A stretch of DNA of 64,000 nucleotides. It comes from AV80 sp035536995 (GTDB lineage: Bacteria > Verrucomicrobiota > Verrucomicrobiia > Chthoniobacterales > UBA10450). Below are positions 34,401 through 42,657 of the stretch, piece after piece. A program made the translations under genes and the position numbers. The stretch lies in NCBI GenBank assembly GCA_035536995.1, contig DATLNB010000034.1, forward strand, positions 1 to 64,000. Direction: 5' to 3'. The notes beneath the pieces are model-generated. The model had not been told where the DNA came from and made no database searches. It worked only from the letters and a program-made list of their open reading frames with translations. Every line of letters begins with the position of its first letter. The stretch's first letter is position 1.

Positions 34401-35719
34401 TTCCCGCAGCCGACATACATTCGTGTCTTGGGACCAGTAATCGTGGTCAGGGCAAATTCGCAACGGTCGGAGTTGTCACCGGCGGCGGAATTACGCGCGG
34501 ACTTGATTTGCGCCCAGTTTTGACCGCCATCTGTCGAGCGCCAGACGCCGCCAGCTCCAGAGACGACGCCGTTCAAGCCAAAGGCCGAGGCGTAGACGAT
34601 CTTGTTTGTGGTTCCGTTGAATCCGGGATCCAATTCCAAATCGTTGACTCCGCGGACGGATGCTTTCGCCGTGGTGCCATCGCACGTCGCCGGGCAGGCG
34701 TCACCGCCATCCCAGATAAACTTAAAGGTCGCGCCGCCGTCAGTGGATTCCCAAAGACCGAAAGGCGGGCGCGGGGTGGGCGGATTCGAGGTGCCTCCGG
34801 TCGAGACCGAACTCACGCCATGAACGGCGCGAACAGACGCGACGTACATGTGACTCGGATTTGTCGGATCCACGGCAATGCCGCCAACGGCGCGGCCATT
34901 GAAAGCATTCCCGGTGTAGGTCCCATTAGCTACGAAACCTCCACCGCCGGCCGGGCTGGTGCTGGTGATATTCGTGACGACTGACGGGAGCAGGGTCCAC
35001 GTATCTCCGCCGTCCGTAGATTTGTAAACACCCACGCCGGCTGCGGAGTCTGCGGATGCGTTCGGCTCGCCGGTGCCCGCATATAGAGTGTTGTTAGGGG
35101 CGTCATAAACCAGAGTGCCGATCGCATTTGTCGCGAAAGTTTGAGAGACAAATGTCCAATTTGGCGTCGTAGCCAGGGCATTGTCGGTCCGCCAGATGCC
35201 GCCGCCTGCCGCTGCGATCCAAAGCCGGCAACTGGACGCATTACAACCAGGCTGCAGGGCCAGGGCCGTGACGCGACCAGAAGTGACATAGGGTGCCCCG
35301 CTGAAGCTCAATACCGCTGGGAACGTAGCGACACTAGGGCCGACCAGTTTCCAGTTTAGGAATGGATTCGCCGGGTTAACGGCCATGGTATTTTCCTGGC
35401 GGAGCTCGAATGCGCGCCAGGACTCGATGGCCCGCCGGGTGGCGTCGAATGGAATTTCATCTGCCGGATAGGCGTTGATTCTGTATTTCTCCAGCGCCTT
35501 GGCGTAGGGCCCGGCTTCTGCAGGTCCGGGCCGGGCAATGCGTTCATCTTCGTCGAGACCGCGGTCCGGATCGCCTCGCAGCAACCGGCCATACCTGGGC
35601 TTTTCATCAGGGCGCAAGCCAACGATCGCGAGGGCCGCCCCCGCGGCGAGCAGGACGAGCGCGACCAAAATGCGCAGGTTCGGGGTGAACGCAGTCCGAG
35701 TGTACAAGGATTTCTTCAT
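31484..35719 (-). CDS. Large secreted Asp-box (BNR) propeller protein with duplicated C-terminal domain
   Basis: A 1411-residue exported protein. The signal peptide/anchor is about 16-36. Residues about 130-1030 hold many Asp-box repeats of sialidase/sortilin-type propellers ('YKSTDGGDTWTLL', 'LWESTDGGATF', 'WRSTDGGQNW', 'LRSTDAGATFTDM'). An Ig-like beta-sandwich follows (about 1035-1125, 'GTITFRLFNDGTCTGTPVF'), then a pure Thr-Pro linker. Residues about 1158-1411 are two copies of the 'LSTR...GPSL' domain. I see no hydrolase catalytic set, so a binding or surface role is more likely than an enzyme. ATG at 35719 is preferred because it puts the positively charged 'MKKSLYTR' directly before the hydrophobic core. 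Confidence 0.82.
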   Translation of the reverse strand: MKKSLYTRTAFTPNLRILVALVLLAAGAALAIVGLRPDEKPRYGRLLRGDPDRGLDEDERIARPGPAEAGPYAKALEKYRINAYPADEIPFDATRRAIESWRAFELRQENTMAVNPANPFLNWKLVGPSVATFPAVLSFSGAPYVTSGRVTALALQPGCNASSCRLWIAAAGGGIWRTDNALATTPNWTFVSQTFATNAIGTLVYDAPNNTLYAGTGEPNASADSAAGVGVYKSTDGGDTWTLLPSVVTNITSTSPAGGGGFVANGTYTGNAFNGRAVGGIAVDPTNPSHMYVASVRAVHGVSSVSTGGTSNPPTPRPPFGLWESTDGGATFKFIWDGGDACPATCDGTTAKASVRGVNDLELDPGFNGTTNKIVYASAFGLNGVVSGAGGVWRSTDGGQNWAQIKSARNSAAGDNSDRCEFALTTITGPKTRMYVGCGNGNLGAANLAHVYRTDDAVAAANDASFTDLSAAQDAGPVKNQSTGYCSSTAAGAQCWYDNVIYTPPGKPDVLYVGGSYDYDQYSTRNDGRAFLRSTDAGATFTDMTWSAEFGPQSNPPANSLTFSQPGMHPDSHAVVEVPGTNIAIYGSDGGVVRTDGTFTDISNTCTDTSRQPPTGITGNDLATCQQLLKAVPTKLITMNVGLSTLQFQSLSVSPTDNTNVQGGTQDNGTFQTLNSPSWPQIFFGDGGLSGFASGNPALRFASTTGRSIFANFRNGDPLHWVYIYNGIETSFLFYGPKIADPSPAAPQTIFAGGLSVWRTQDWGGPQAQLEANCNLFTAVTLTGCGDFMAIGPTGATNLTASNAGDYRGTTRSGGNVSFLGRTPADAVTLWAATTTGRLFVSKNANAAVPNTVTYTRVDSLDANAPNRAITSIYVDPTNPNHAWVAYGGYAFNTPGQPGHIYSVVFNPAGPSATFTNLDGSGPGAFPDFPATSIARGPNGDVFASNDFGVLRLPNGTTDWEVAGTNMPMVEITGLTITPDGKKLYAATHGRSAWVADLPNAALTTPILTTQAQPNSATIGTSIRDTATLAGGLSPTGTITFRLFNDGTCTGTPVFTSTVSVADNGSYDSATYTPTQPGTYYWVATYNGDLNNNFVRNTCADPEETVTITAAPTPTPTPTPTPTPTPTPTPTATPTPTPTPTPTPTPASQAVNLSTRMHVDAGDNAGIGGFIITGSAAKHVIIRAIGPSLTKFGFDASEVLADPTLEVHGPGAFGTITNNNWRDTQQSQIKADGLPPTNDLEAAIDATLPPGAYTAIVRGNTGTPQAGIALVEVYDLNTAAASKLANLSTRAFVGTGGNVVIAGFVLGNNAGDDRVVIRGLGPSLAAFGVTAPLADPTLELRDGNGTLVSSNNDWQDDPTQAAEVSSAGLTPTNPQESAIAATLPPGLYTALLSGLNNGTGVGVVEVYDRGP

Positions 35720-35916
35720 AGAGTAGCAACGAGTTTGGTTTGCGGCGCGGGGCAGCACCGGTGAAGCGCCGTTTTATCGCGCTCCCCAAAGCGAGGCAAC
35801 GCTTTTTGATATTATGACCAAAATGTAAAGTGGACCCCGCGGCGTTACTGCGGCCGCGCGATGGGCGCGCGTCCGGCAGCGGGCGGTCGGATCACGGACT
35901 CTGCCGTCAGATACTG

Positions 35917-36126
35917 CTAAGGAGTTGCTGTCGGCGTCGCGGCAGCCTGCGCTGCTTTCTCGCGTTCCCGCGCAACGTTGGCCGTCGCTTGCTGCAAACG
36001 CTCCGCATCCTTTTTCAAATTCGGATTCGGAGTTGGCGTAGCCCTGACGGTTTGCTCATCCGATTTCGAACAAGCGGCCAACGCGATAATCAGAACGAGA
36101 GAGAGGACAGGCAGAATCGTTTTCAT
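35917..36126 (-). CDS. Small lipoprotein
   Basis: A 69-residue protein with a lipoprotein signal: 'MKTILPVLSLVLIIALAAC', where Cys19 would be lipidated. The mature part starts 'SKSDEQ', then a Thr-Pro patch and a helix rich in Lys, Glu, Arg and Ala (about 35-60) that may form a coiled coil, as in small Lpp-like lipoproteins. ATG at 36126 is chosen because it gives the correct signal length; the upstream in-frame codons are non-hydrophobic. Confidence 0.75.
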   Translation of the reverse strand: MKTILPVLSLVLIIALAACSKSDEQTVRATPTPNPNLKKDAERLQQATANVAREREKAAQAAATPTATP

Positions 36127-36215
36127 AAAAGGTATCCAAACAGATGCACTGAGCGCCGGCGAGATTGATACGGCCAAGCGAGGTTCATCTCAAGACCGTC
36201 GTCCGATCACCGATC

Positions 36216-36266
36216 CCAGAAAAGGCAAACGCCACTGGCGGCGCCGAAGCGCTCACCAGTGGCGTT
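36216..36266 (-). terminator. Terminator-like hairpin after the subtilisin gene
   Basis: On the minus strand AACGCCACTGG pairs with CCAGTGGCGTT (36228-36238 and 36256-36266) and is followed by TGCCTTTTC. It lies about 32 bp after the stop of the subtilisin gene. The T-tract is imperfect. Confidence 0.65.
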
Positions 36267-36298
36267 GTTAACTTGCCTAATTAAGGACTACTTCTCGA

Positions 36299-39200
36299 TT
36301 ACGGAGTAACGTCGAAGATACCTTCGTTGGTCCCCGTGGTGGCCGGATCGTCCAGACCAGCAGTGCTGGCGGTTCCGCCAGGATTACGCACCGTGATCGG
36401 TCCATCGGTGGCACCCGGAGGCACCTGGGCCTGGATCTGGCCGGGGCCGAAGTACTGCACGTTGGTCGCTTGAGTTCCGTTGAAGAACACTTCGCAACCG
36501 GGGCTGAAGTTGAAGCCCGTGATGAGCACGTTGGTTCCGACCGGGCCGCTCTTCGGCTGGAAGTCGCTGATCGAGGGCGCCGCGAAGGCGACCACGTCCG
36601 TGCGCTGACCGGAGGCGTTGTGCATGTGAGCCAGCAACAATCCCTTGGTGCTCGTGCTGAAGTTGCGCGTGTTAGCGCCACTGTAGTTCACAGCCAGGTT
36701 GCCCGGCAGATCGTTGAAGTAATACGGCTCGCCGATCCCAGCGCCATAAGTGAAGCCGGGATTCGCAACGTCGTAGGTGAGATACGGGGTCGAGTCGGCG
36801 AGATTGCCGGTCAGACCATCGTACATTTCCCAGCGATACTTGAACTTGGTCGGGCCACCGTTGTAGCCGAGCAACGACGCCGGGACGAAGAAGATCTGAA
36901 TGCTTTGGTTATATGCATTCGTATCGCGCGTCGTCGACGGGAAGCCGTTGATGAAGTTCGTTCCACCAGGCACCGCTGAGAAGTTCGAAGCCCTCAGAAG
37001 GCTCGTCACAAACACGTTGGTGTGCGAGTTGACGGAGGCGTCGGTCGTGGTCGTATTGAACATCACGAAGTCGTCCGTGCCGTCACTGTTGGCATCGATG
37101 TAGAGGTCGCGTTCGCCGGTGGTGAACCGGGGATGCGAGGCATCAGCGAAGGTTTCCGTCATGAAGGCGAGAACCGTATTGAGCTTCTGGCCCGCAGCAT
37201 TGCGTGCCGCGTAGTCACTCGTTACACCGGCATACTTCAGCTCCATCGGGCCAGACGGAGACTGGTTGGTCCCAATCTTCGGGCTGGCATACTGGAGGTC
37301 GAATGCCTTCATCAAGCCGACGACATCCTGGCCGGGCTGGCCGTTCGTGCCGGAGAAGTTATTTCCGGTATTCACAGCGTTACCCGCGAGCTGGATGTTC
37401 ATCGAACCCGCGTCGCCTGTTGCGGACGGATTCGGGTTCGCAGCGTGCATCGTTCCGGCCGGACGCGGGGTCGCGTGCAAAGCCAAACGCAGGACAGGCT
37501 GATCCGCGGTGGTCGGGGTGAAGACGGCATAACCAGCCTTCTCCGTGAGCCACTGGCGGGGATTGCCGACCTGGGTCGGAGGCACCGTCGCGTCGCGGCT
37601 GTGCTTCATGATGTGACCGGTCGCAGCGAAGGTGATCGGAATGGTAACCGAACCACCCGCTGCAACTGTGAAGTTAAGCGGCGCCGTGGTCTGGAAGCCT
37701 GCATCGCTCGCCGGGGTTATATCCTGATAGGACAGGTTATAAGTGACCGGGCTGGTGCCCTTGTTCTTGACCGTGATGTTCTTTGTCCTTCTCGTGCTTT
37801 CCGCTACGCCGTCGGCCAAACAGTCAATCACCCCGAAGGAGAGATTGGTGATGCCCGGAGCGTCGGTCGAGTTGTAAACGATAACGTCGGAAGCGATAGC
37901 CGCCTTGATATCGACACGACCCGCACCCACGCGGCTGACACCCTGCTTGCCACCCTGGCCGGTGCTAGGACCGCTCCAGATGTCGTGGTTCGCAGTGTTG
38001 CTGACCAGCGCGAGCAGTTCGTCGACCGTCCAGGTCGGGTGGAGCTGCTTGAGCAGGACCATAATACCGCCCACGTGCGGAGCAGCCGATGAAGTGCCGT
38101 TGAAGAGGGCCACGCCGTTACCCGTAAGGGTCCGGGCGATGCCAACGATTTCAGCCGGGGCCGTGATGTCGGGCTTGAGGTAGCTGTCGATCAAGCGAGG
38201 TCCACGCGAGCTATACGAGGTGATCGTATCCGTCGCGGTGGTCCCGTGGGTGACAGAGCCGTTCACGCCAGCGCTGGTGTTTTCGGTCACGTTAGCCGGA
38301 GGCGTCGAGGTCGAAACACCGCTGCTCGGGTCGAACATTGCCGCTGCTTTCAGGTTGTTGCCGTCCTGAGTCGAGATCATGCACTCAGGAATCTGCGGCG
38401 CGGTCGTCGGGCCCGTCGTCAGGACGAACGGATCGCCGCCCGCCTGCTCGATGTTCGCGATGTAAATGATGCCGATGGCACCCGCTGTTTTACAACGCTG
38501 CGCGGCGAACGCACCCTGTCCGGGGACGCGATCGACCAGGCAGATTTTGCCTGAGATCTGGGCGGCGTTGCTGACCGGGGTGTTCGACGCCGGTGAATCG
38601 TTCGGCTTCAGCTGAACGACGTCCGCGGTGACAACACCGCTGGAACTGTTCGTGGTCCGGATGGCGTAGCCAACGCGGCCCGCGAGGGAGGCTGGCTGGT
38701 TGCCGGTCACGGTCGCATCATAGATGTAACCGCCCTGATCGTTGAACGAAGCAGCGACGGCCAGGATCCTGTTCGCCGCGGAAGGTCCGCCCTGGATGTA
38801 GTAGGTGTTGCCGCTGTTGCCCGCCGAGAGGGTGCAAAGCACGCCGGCAGTGGCCGCATTCGTGAACGCGATTTCTGACGGATCATCAAAACGTCCATCA
38901 GGTCCACCGATCGACATGCTGATCACGTCCGGCAGGGTCCCGCCGAAGTTCGCTGGATTCAGCGCCCAATCAACGGCCTGGATCTCCAGCGTCGTCGTGG
39001 TGCTGCCGGCACCGATGATGCGGACCGGGTAGATTTTCGCCTGCGGAGCAAATCCGGGGCTGATCTTCAGTGAGGCAATCGGAGTCGTATCATCGTAGTT
39101 GCCGATGTAGGTAGTTCCACCCGCGTTGACGCCGTAACCGGCGGCAAGACTCGCGCACCCAGTTCCGTGGCCGTTAACGCCATCGAACGGGTTCGGGTCG

Positions 39201-40102
39201 GGTTGTGGGATCAGCGCTGCGCCGGTCCCAACAGCGTTATAGGTGTCGCCGCAAAGGTCGGTGCCGTTCGGGACTTTAGCCGAAGGGAAGTACGGATTCG
39301 GCGCCGTGGTCGGGTTCACCGCCGCATAGGCAGCCTGGGTTCCCGGGCCGCCGAAGTTGGTGTGGACGTAGTCGAGACCGGTGTCGATGACAACGATCTT
39401 GAGGTTTTCACCATGAAGGCCAACACCGTTGGTGTAGGCCTTGTTCCACGCACCGCCGGTGCCACGAGCACCGAGGAAGTCGAGATCCGAGAAGGCGTTG
39501 AGCGACTTCGGGGTGAGGGCGTGCACGGCCTTCACTCCCGGGAGACTCGCGATCTCGGAGATTTTGTCGCTCGAGACCACCATCGCGATACCGTTGTACG
39601 CGCGCTGTGTGCGATAAATGACCTGGCCGCCGATCGCGGGGCCGGTCAAGGCGGGGAGCAGCGCCTGCTGCTTCGCGTCGATCGACTGGGTCGCGCTTTC
39701 GTAACGTGCCAAATCTGCATCGCTTACCCGAACCACTGGGCGATCCCCTGCTGTCAAAGCGGGTGGGCGATTCTTGTTCACTTCGAGCGCGGCGGTCTCG
39801 ATGCGCGCCTGCTCATAAGCTGCCGAATAAGTCGCCGATGAGGGCGTGTCGGACAGCTCGACGATAATCTGCACCTCTCGCGGTGCGCTTCTTGGAAGCT
39901 CGTTGACTTCTCCGTTAACAGTTACTCCGTCGGCCGAAATGGCTGTCAGGTTGGATTGAGTAGATTGGGGCGCTGTCCGAGAAGTTAAATTTCTTGGAGC
40001 AGCAAACGCAATCGCACCAAGTGCGATCGTCGTTGTCACGACAAGCGACGCTCCTACCAAAGCGCGCCTCCGTGACCTGACAGGGTGATGGAGTTTTTTC
40101 AT
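36299..40102 (-). CDS. Secreted subtilisin-like serine peptidase (S8) with PA and IPT/TIG domains
   Basis: A 1267-residue exported protease. Signal peptide about 8-34. An inhibitor-I9-like propeptide lies at about 77-200. The catalytic triad is D240 ('VVIDTGLDY'), H312 ('NGHGTGCAS') and S671 ('NGTSSAAPHVGG'; usual GTSMAAPH), with oxyanion Asn429 in 'SAGNSGN'. A protease-associated domain is inserted at about 470-600. After the catalytic domain come Fn3-like beta-domains and an IPT/TIG domain at the end ('DFQPKSGPVGTNVLITGFNF'). The ATG at 40102 is chosen because it directly precedes the signal. Upstream of it is an A-run without a Shine-Dalgarno. Probably degrades external protein. Confidence 0.92.
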   Translation of the reverse strand: MKKLHHPVRSRRRALVGASLVVTTTIALGAIAFAAPRNLTSRTAPQSTQSNLTAISADGVTVNGEVNELPRSAPREVQIIVELSDTPSSATYSAAYEQARIETAALEVNKNRPPALTAGDRPVVRVSDADLARYESATQSIDAKQQALLPALTGPAIGGQVIYRTQRAYNGIAMVVSSDKISEIASLPGVKAVHALTPKSLNAFSDLDFLGARGTGGAWNKAYTNGVGLHGENLKIVVIDTGLDYVHTNFGGPGTQAAYAAVNPTTAPNPYFPSAKVPNGTDLCGDTYNAVGTGAALIPQPDPNPFDGVNGHGTGCASLAAGYGVNAGGTTYIGNYDDTTPIASLKISPGFAPQAKIYPVRIIGAGSTTTTLEIQAVDWALNPANFGGTLPDVISMSIGGPDGRFDDPSEIAFTNAATAGVLCTLSAGNSGNTYYIQGGPSAANRILAVAASFNDQGGYIYDATVTGNQPASLAGRVGYAIRTTNSSSGVVTADVVQLKPNDSPASNTPVSNAAQISGKICLVDRVPGQGAFAAQRCKTAGAIGIIYIANIEQAGGDPFVLTTGPTTAPQIPECMISTQDGNNLKAAAMFDPSSGVSTSTPPANVTENTSAGVNGSVTHGTTATDTITSYSSRGPRLIDSYLKPDITAPAEIVGIARTLTGNGVALFNGTSSAAPHVGGIMVLLKQLHPTWTVDELLALVSNTANHDIWSGPSTGQGGKQGVSRVGAGRVDIKAAIASDVIVYNSTDAPGITNLSFGVIDCLADGVAESTRRTKNITVKNKGTSPVTYNLSYQDITPASDAGFQTTAPLNFTVAAGGSVTIPITFAATGHIMKHSRDATVPPTQVGNPRQWLTEKAGYAVFTPTTADQPVLRLALHATPRPAGTMHAANPNPSATGDAGSMNIQLAGNAVNTGNNFSGTNGQPGQDVVGLMKAFDLQYASPKIGTNQSPSGPMELKYAGVTSDYAARNAAGQKLNTVLAFMTETFADASHPRFTTGERDLYIDANSDGTDDFVMFNTTTTDASVNSHTNVFVTSLLRASNFSAVPGGTNFINGFPSTTRDTNAYNQSIQIFFVPASLLGYNGGPTKFKYRWEMYDGLTGNLADSTPYLTYDVANPGFTYGAGIGEPYYFNDLPGNLAVNYSGANTRNFSTSTKGLLLAHMHNASGQRTDVVAFAAPSISDFQPKSGPVGTNVLITGFNFSPGCEVFFNGTQATNVQYFGPGQIQAQVPPGATDGPITVRNPGGTASTAGLDDPATTGTNEGIFDVTP

Positions 40103-40373
40103 TAATTTTTTTTTGTTGTTACCAGCCGTACAATCCGGACCGATTCCAGACCGTTCGGAGGGCGCAGGATTGAGGTTTCGAGAGAAAGAGTCAAGCATCT
40201 TTTCTCCGAATTTTAACAAAAAGTTTAAAAAGTTATTTGCCTGTTGAATCCGAGGGACTTACGCGCCTTGTGAATAACTCTTAATCTACCGTTCCCTGAA
40301 AAAGTTTCGGCCCGCAATTTCGAATTGGGCCGAACCCGGAAACAGACTATCATCTTTGGCCATACCGCCCTTT
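40103..40373. promoter_or_regulatory. A/T-rich divergent region with a hairpin
   Basis: Between the subtilisin gene (minus) and the dioxygenase gene (plus). It holds an A/T-rich patch at 40209-40240, which would suit a minus-strand promoter, and an inverted repeat TTCGGCCC...GGGCCGAA at 40306-40334. On the minus strand the hairpin is followed by ACTTTTTC, so it could act as a terminator or leader structure. No precise promoter can be assigned. Confidence 0.4.
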
Positions 40374-41159
40374 ATGCGCTTTGAAACTCTGACGCTCACG
40401 GAAGACGCCACCAGCAAAAATGGCCTCGCGGCAACGGTTCGCGGGGTCCTCGAGGATTCCGTCGTGGTCCATGTAAAAAACGCCGCGGTTTTCCCCGATC
40501 CGCTCGCCTCATGGGAGCGTTTAATCGGGGAAATCGGCGATTTCGCCGCCGTCGGCGAAGAAGCTTCCGGTCAAAAAGCGGAACAGAAGAGTATCTGGAT
40601 GGACGTGCGTTTCGATCCCCGCCACAACCAGTCGTTTCGCCACTTTAATTCCGCCCAGCCCCTTCACACCGACGGCGCCTACGAGGAGGAATATCCGGGC
40701 ACCGCATTTTTCTTCTGTGCCAAACAAGCCCCCACCGGTGGCGCGACGCTTTTTCTGGATGTTGCGGACTTGATCGACATCCTGCAGAAAGAAGAGCCGG
40801 CGCTTTATCGCGATCTGACGACGATTCCGGTTCGCTTTTCCAAGCTCGGCGGCGCGGGTAAAACCTGTTGCGTGCTTGACGAGGACGACCAGGGGCCGCG
40901 GGTCAACTGGAACTATTACCGCGTTGCCGGGGATCAGGGGCCGGAAGTAGCCCGTCTCCGGGAGGAATTCCACGCCTTTCTCCAGAACCGCTTCGTCGAC
41001 CGCAACGATCTTCTCGCGCTCCGGCTCGAAACCGGCGACGCGGTTTTTTTCAAGGACACCCGCGTCCTCCATGGCCGGCATGCCTACGAAGCGCACGCCG
41101 CGGGGGACCGTCTGATCTGGAAATGTTACTTTAAGCGGCTCGCCGCGGCCACGACCTGA
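40374..41159 (+). CDS. TauD/TfdA-like Fe(II)/2-oxoglutarate dioxygenase
   Basis: A 261-residue enzyme of the double-stranded beta-helix dioxygenase group. The iron ligands read as His and Asp in 'PLHTDGAYEEE' and the distal His in 'RVLHGRHAY', with an Arg nearby for 2-oxoglutarate. 'GGATLFLDVADLI' and 'LETGDAVFFKDTR' are family-typical strands. It would hydroxylate or desaturate a small molecule. The ATG at 40374 is preferred over an upstream TTG. Its stop overlaps the next start (TGATG), so the two are translationally coupled. Confidence 0.82.
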   Translation: MRFETLTLTEDATSKNGLAATVRGVLEDSVVVHVKNAAVFPDPLASWERLIGEIGDFAAVGEEASGQKAEQKSIWMDVRFDPRHNQSFRHFNSAQPLHTDGAYEEEYPGTAFFFCAKQAPTGGATLFLDVADLIDILQKEEPALYRDLTTIPVRFSKLGGAGKTCCVLDEDDQGPRVNWNYYRVAGDQGPEVARLREEFHAFLQNRFVDRNDLLALRLETGDAVFFKDTRVLHGRHAYEAHAAGDRLIWKCYFKRLAAATT

Positions 41160-42064
41160 TGGAGCGCCGCGCAGCCGGCGCCAGCGGAGTGGACTTGAGC
41201 GCGCTCGCGTTCGGTTCGATGCGGATGGAGGTTTACTCCGCACCGGATTCTCACTGGGAGCGCCTCTTCCTTCTCCTCCTCGACGCGGGGGTGACGACAT
41301 TCCACAGTTCCTCCGAATACGAAAGCTACCCGCGTTTTTGCCGCGTCCTGAAAAAAGTCCGCCGAACACGCCCCGGCCCGCCGATCCAGCATATCGTCAA
41401 ACTCGCTGCGCCCCATTTCAACGAGCAGCGTTTCGACGCTTCGCTTTTCCGTGAACGGGTCGAGTCGGAGCTGAAAAACCTCGGCGCGGAAAGCTTGAGT
41501 GTCGTGCAGTGGCTGCTCCGGCAGACCCCAAATTCCGATGAGGCACGCCTGGCGGTTTTCCGCGATAGCTCGGACGCCCTGGCTGCCGAATGGGAGTCGC
41601 TCCGGGTCGCCGGCAAAGTCGGGGCGCTCACAACTTTTCCCTACACGCAACGGTTCGCCGCCGAAGCCCTCGACTTGAAGGTGTGCAGTGGCCTAACGAG
41701 TTATCTCAATCCTGCCGAGCTCGAGTATGCTTCCTGGCTCGACCGGATGTTTGAGCGTGGCCAGGGATTCATCGCAATCCGCCCGATGTTCGCGGGGAAG
41801 CTCCTCGAAACGCCGGAGATCGAAGACCGCGCCCAGCTCCTTGACGAAATCCGCGGCGGCCGTTCTCGCGCCGAATTCTGTCTCCGGTTCGCCCTGCTCC
41901 ACCCCGGCGTATCCTCGGCAATTGTCAGCCTGAGCAGCCTGGCCCATGCACAAGAGACAATCGCCGCCGTGAATAGCGTCCGGCCGGACCCCGCTGAATT
42001 TCGCCGGATCGTAAAAATGCTGGCCCTGGCCGCGCCGGGGAGTGGCAGGGACGCCCCCACCTAA
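41159..42064 (+). CDS. Aldo/keto reductase-like protein
   Basis: A 301-residue TIM-barrel protein resembling aldo/keto reductases: 'LAFGSMRMEVYSAPDSHWERLFLLLLDAGVTTFHSSSEY', then 'VESELKNLGAESLSVVQWLL', 'FIAIRPMFAGKLLE' and 'CLRFALLHPGVSSAIVSLSSLAHAQETI'. The canonical catalytic tetrad is not clear: the usual Asp/Tyr of 'DTAxxY' appears as 'HSSSEY', and the Lys may be in 'HIVKLAAPH'. It may be a reductase with altered chemistry. It converges with the acyltransferase gene, overlapping by 4 bp. Confidence 0.72.
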   Translation: MERRAAGASGVDLSALAFGSMRMEVYSAPDSHWERLFLLLLDAGVTTFHSSSEYESYPRFCRVLKKVRRTRPGPPIQHIVKLAAPHFNEQRFDASLFRERVESELKNLGAESLSVVQWLLRQTPNSDEARLAVFRDSSDALAAEWESLRVAGKVGALTTFPYTQRFAAEALDLKVCSGLTSYLNPAELEYASWLDRMFERGQGFIAIRPMFAGKLLETPEIEDRAQLLDEIRGGRSRAEFCLRFALLHPGVSSAIVSLSSLAHAQETIAAVNSVRPDPAEFRRIVKMLALAAPGSGRDAPT

Positions 42065-42657
42065 GGCTGAAGGTCGTCGGTCGCGCGCAGTTCATCGACC
42101 ATGCCCAATAGATGTTTTCTTCGCGGGCTGATCCGTTTCGCGGGAACGCCGAACCACATTTCCCATGGGGTAACGTCCTTCCGAACCAGCGACCCGGCGC
42201 CGACCATCGCCCCTTCCCCAATTGTCACCCCGGGGAGCACAAGCACGCCCGCACAAAGGCCCGAGTGCGGTTCCATCCGCACCGGGCCCGACTTGGTCCG
42301 GCGGAAGCGGTCCGGGATCGTCGGATTCGTCATAAAACGGCCGGACAAATCTTCCGTTACCGTAAAGATTCGAACGCCGTACGAAATCCCACAGTAATCG
42401 CCAATAACCACGCCTGCGCCGGCCGAGATATTCGTGTAGGCGCCAAGATGAACGTAACTTCCAATCTCGAGCCCACCCGTTGCCGAGATCAGGCAGAAAG
42501 CATCGACCCGGACGTGGTTGCCTAACCGCAGACCAGCCGGATGAATCAGGACGGCGGAGGCATGGATACGGACGTCGTCCCCGCCGCAAGTGACCCCAAG
42601 CTTCTCCAGGTCCGGCCGCAAGAGATATCCCCCATTATAATGCTCGATCGGTTTCAC
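42061..42657 (-). CDS. Left-handed beta-helix (hexapeptide) acyltransferase
   Basis: A 198-residue protein of the maltose/sugar O- or N-acetyltransferase type. Hexapeptide repeats run from about 28 to 165 ('VRIHASAVLIHPAGLRLGNHVRVDAFCLIS', 'YVHLGAYTNISAGAGVVIGDY', 'VLVLPGVTIGEGAMVGAGSLVRKDV', 'FGVPAKRISPR'). It is probably a trimer using acetyl- or acyl-CoA. An ATGA overlap follows the aminotransferase gene. This pairing is standard for making N-acylated amino sugars on nucleotide-sugar precursors. Confidence 0.87.
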   Translation of the reverse strand: MKPIEHYNGGYLLRPDLEKLGVTCGGDDVRIHASAVLIHPAGLRLGNHVRVDAFCLISATGGLEIGSYVHLGAYTNISAGAGVVIGDYCGISYGVRIFTVTEDLSGRFMTNPTIPDRFRRTKSGPVRMEPHSGLCAGVLVLPGVTIGEGAMVGAGSLVRKDVTPWEMWFGVPAKRISPRRKHLLGMVDELRATDDLQP

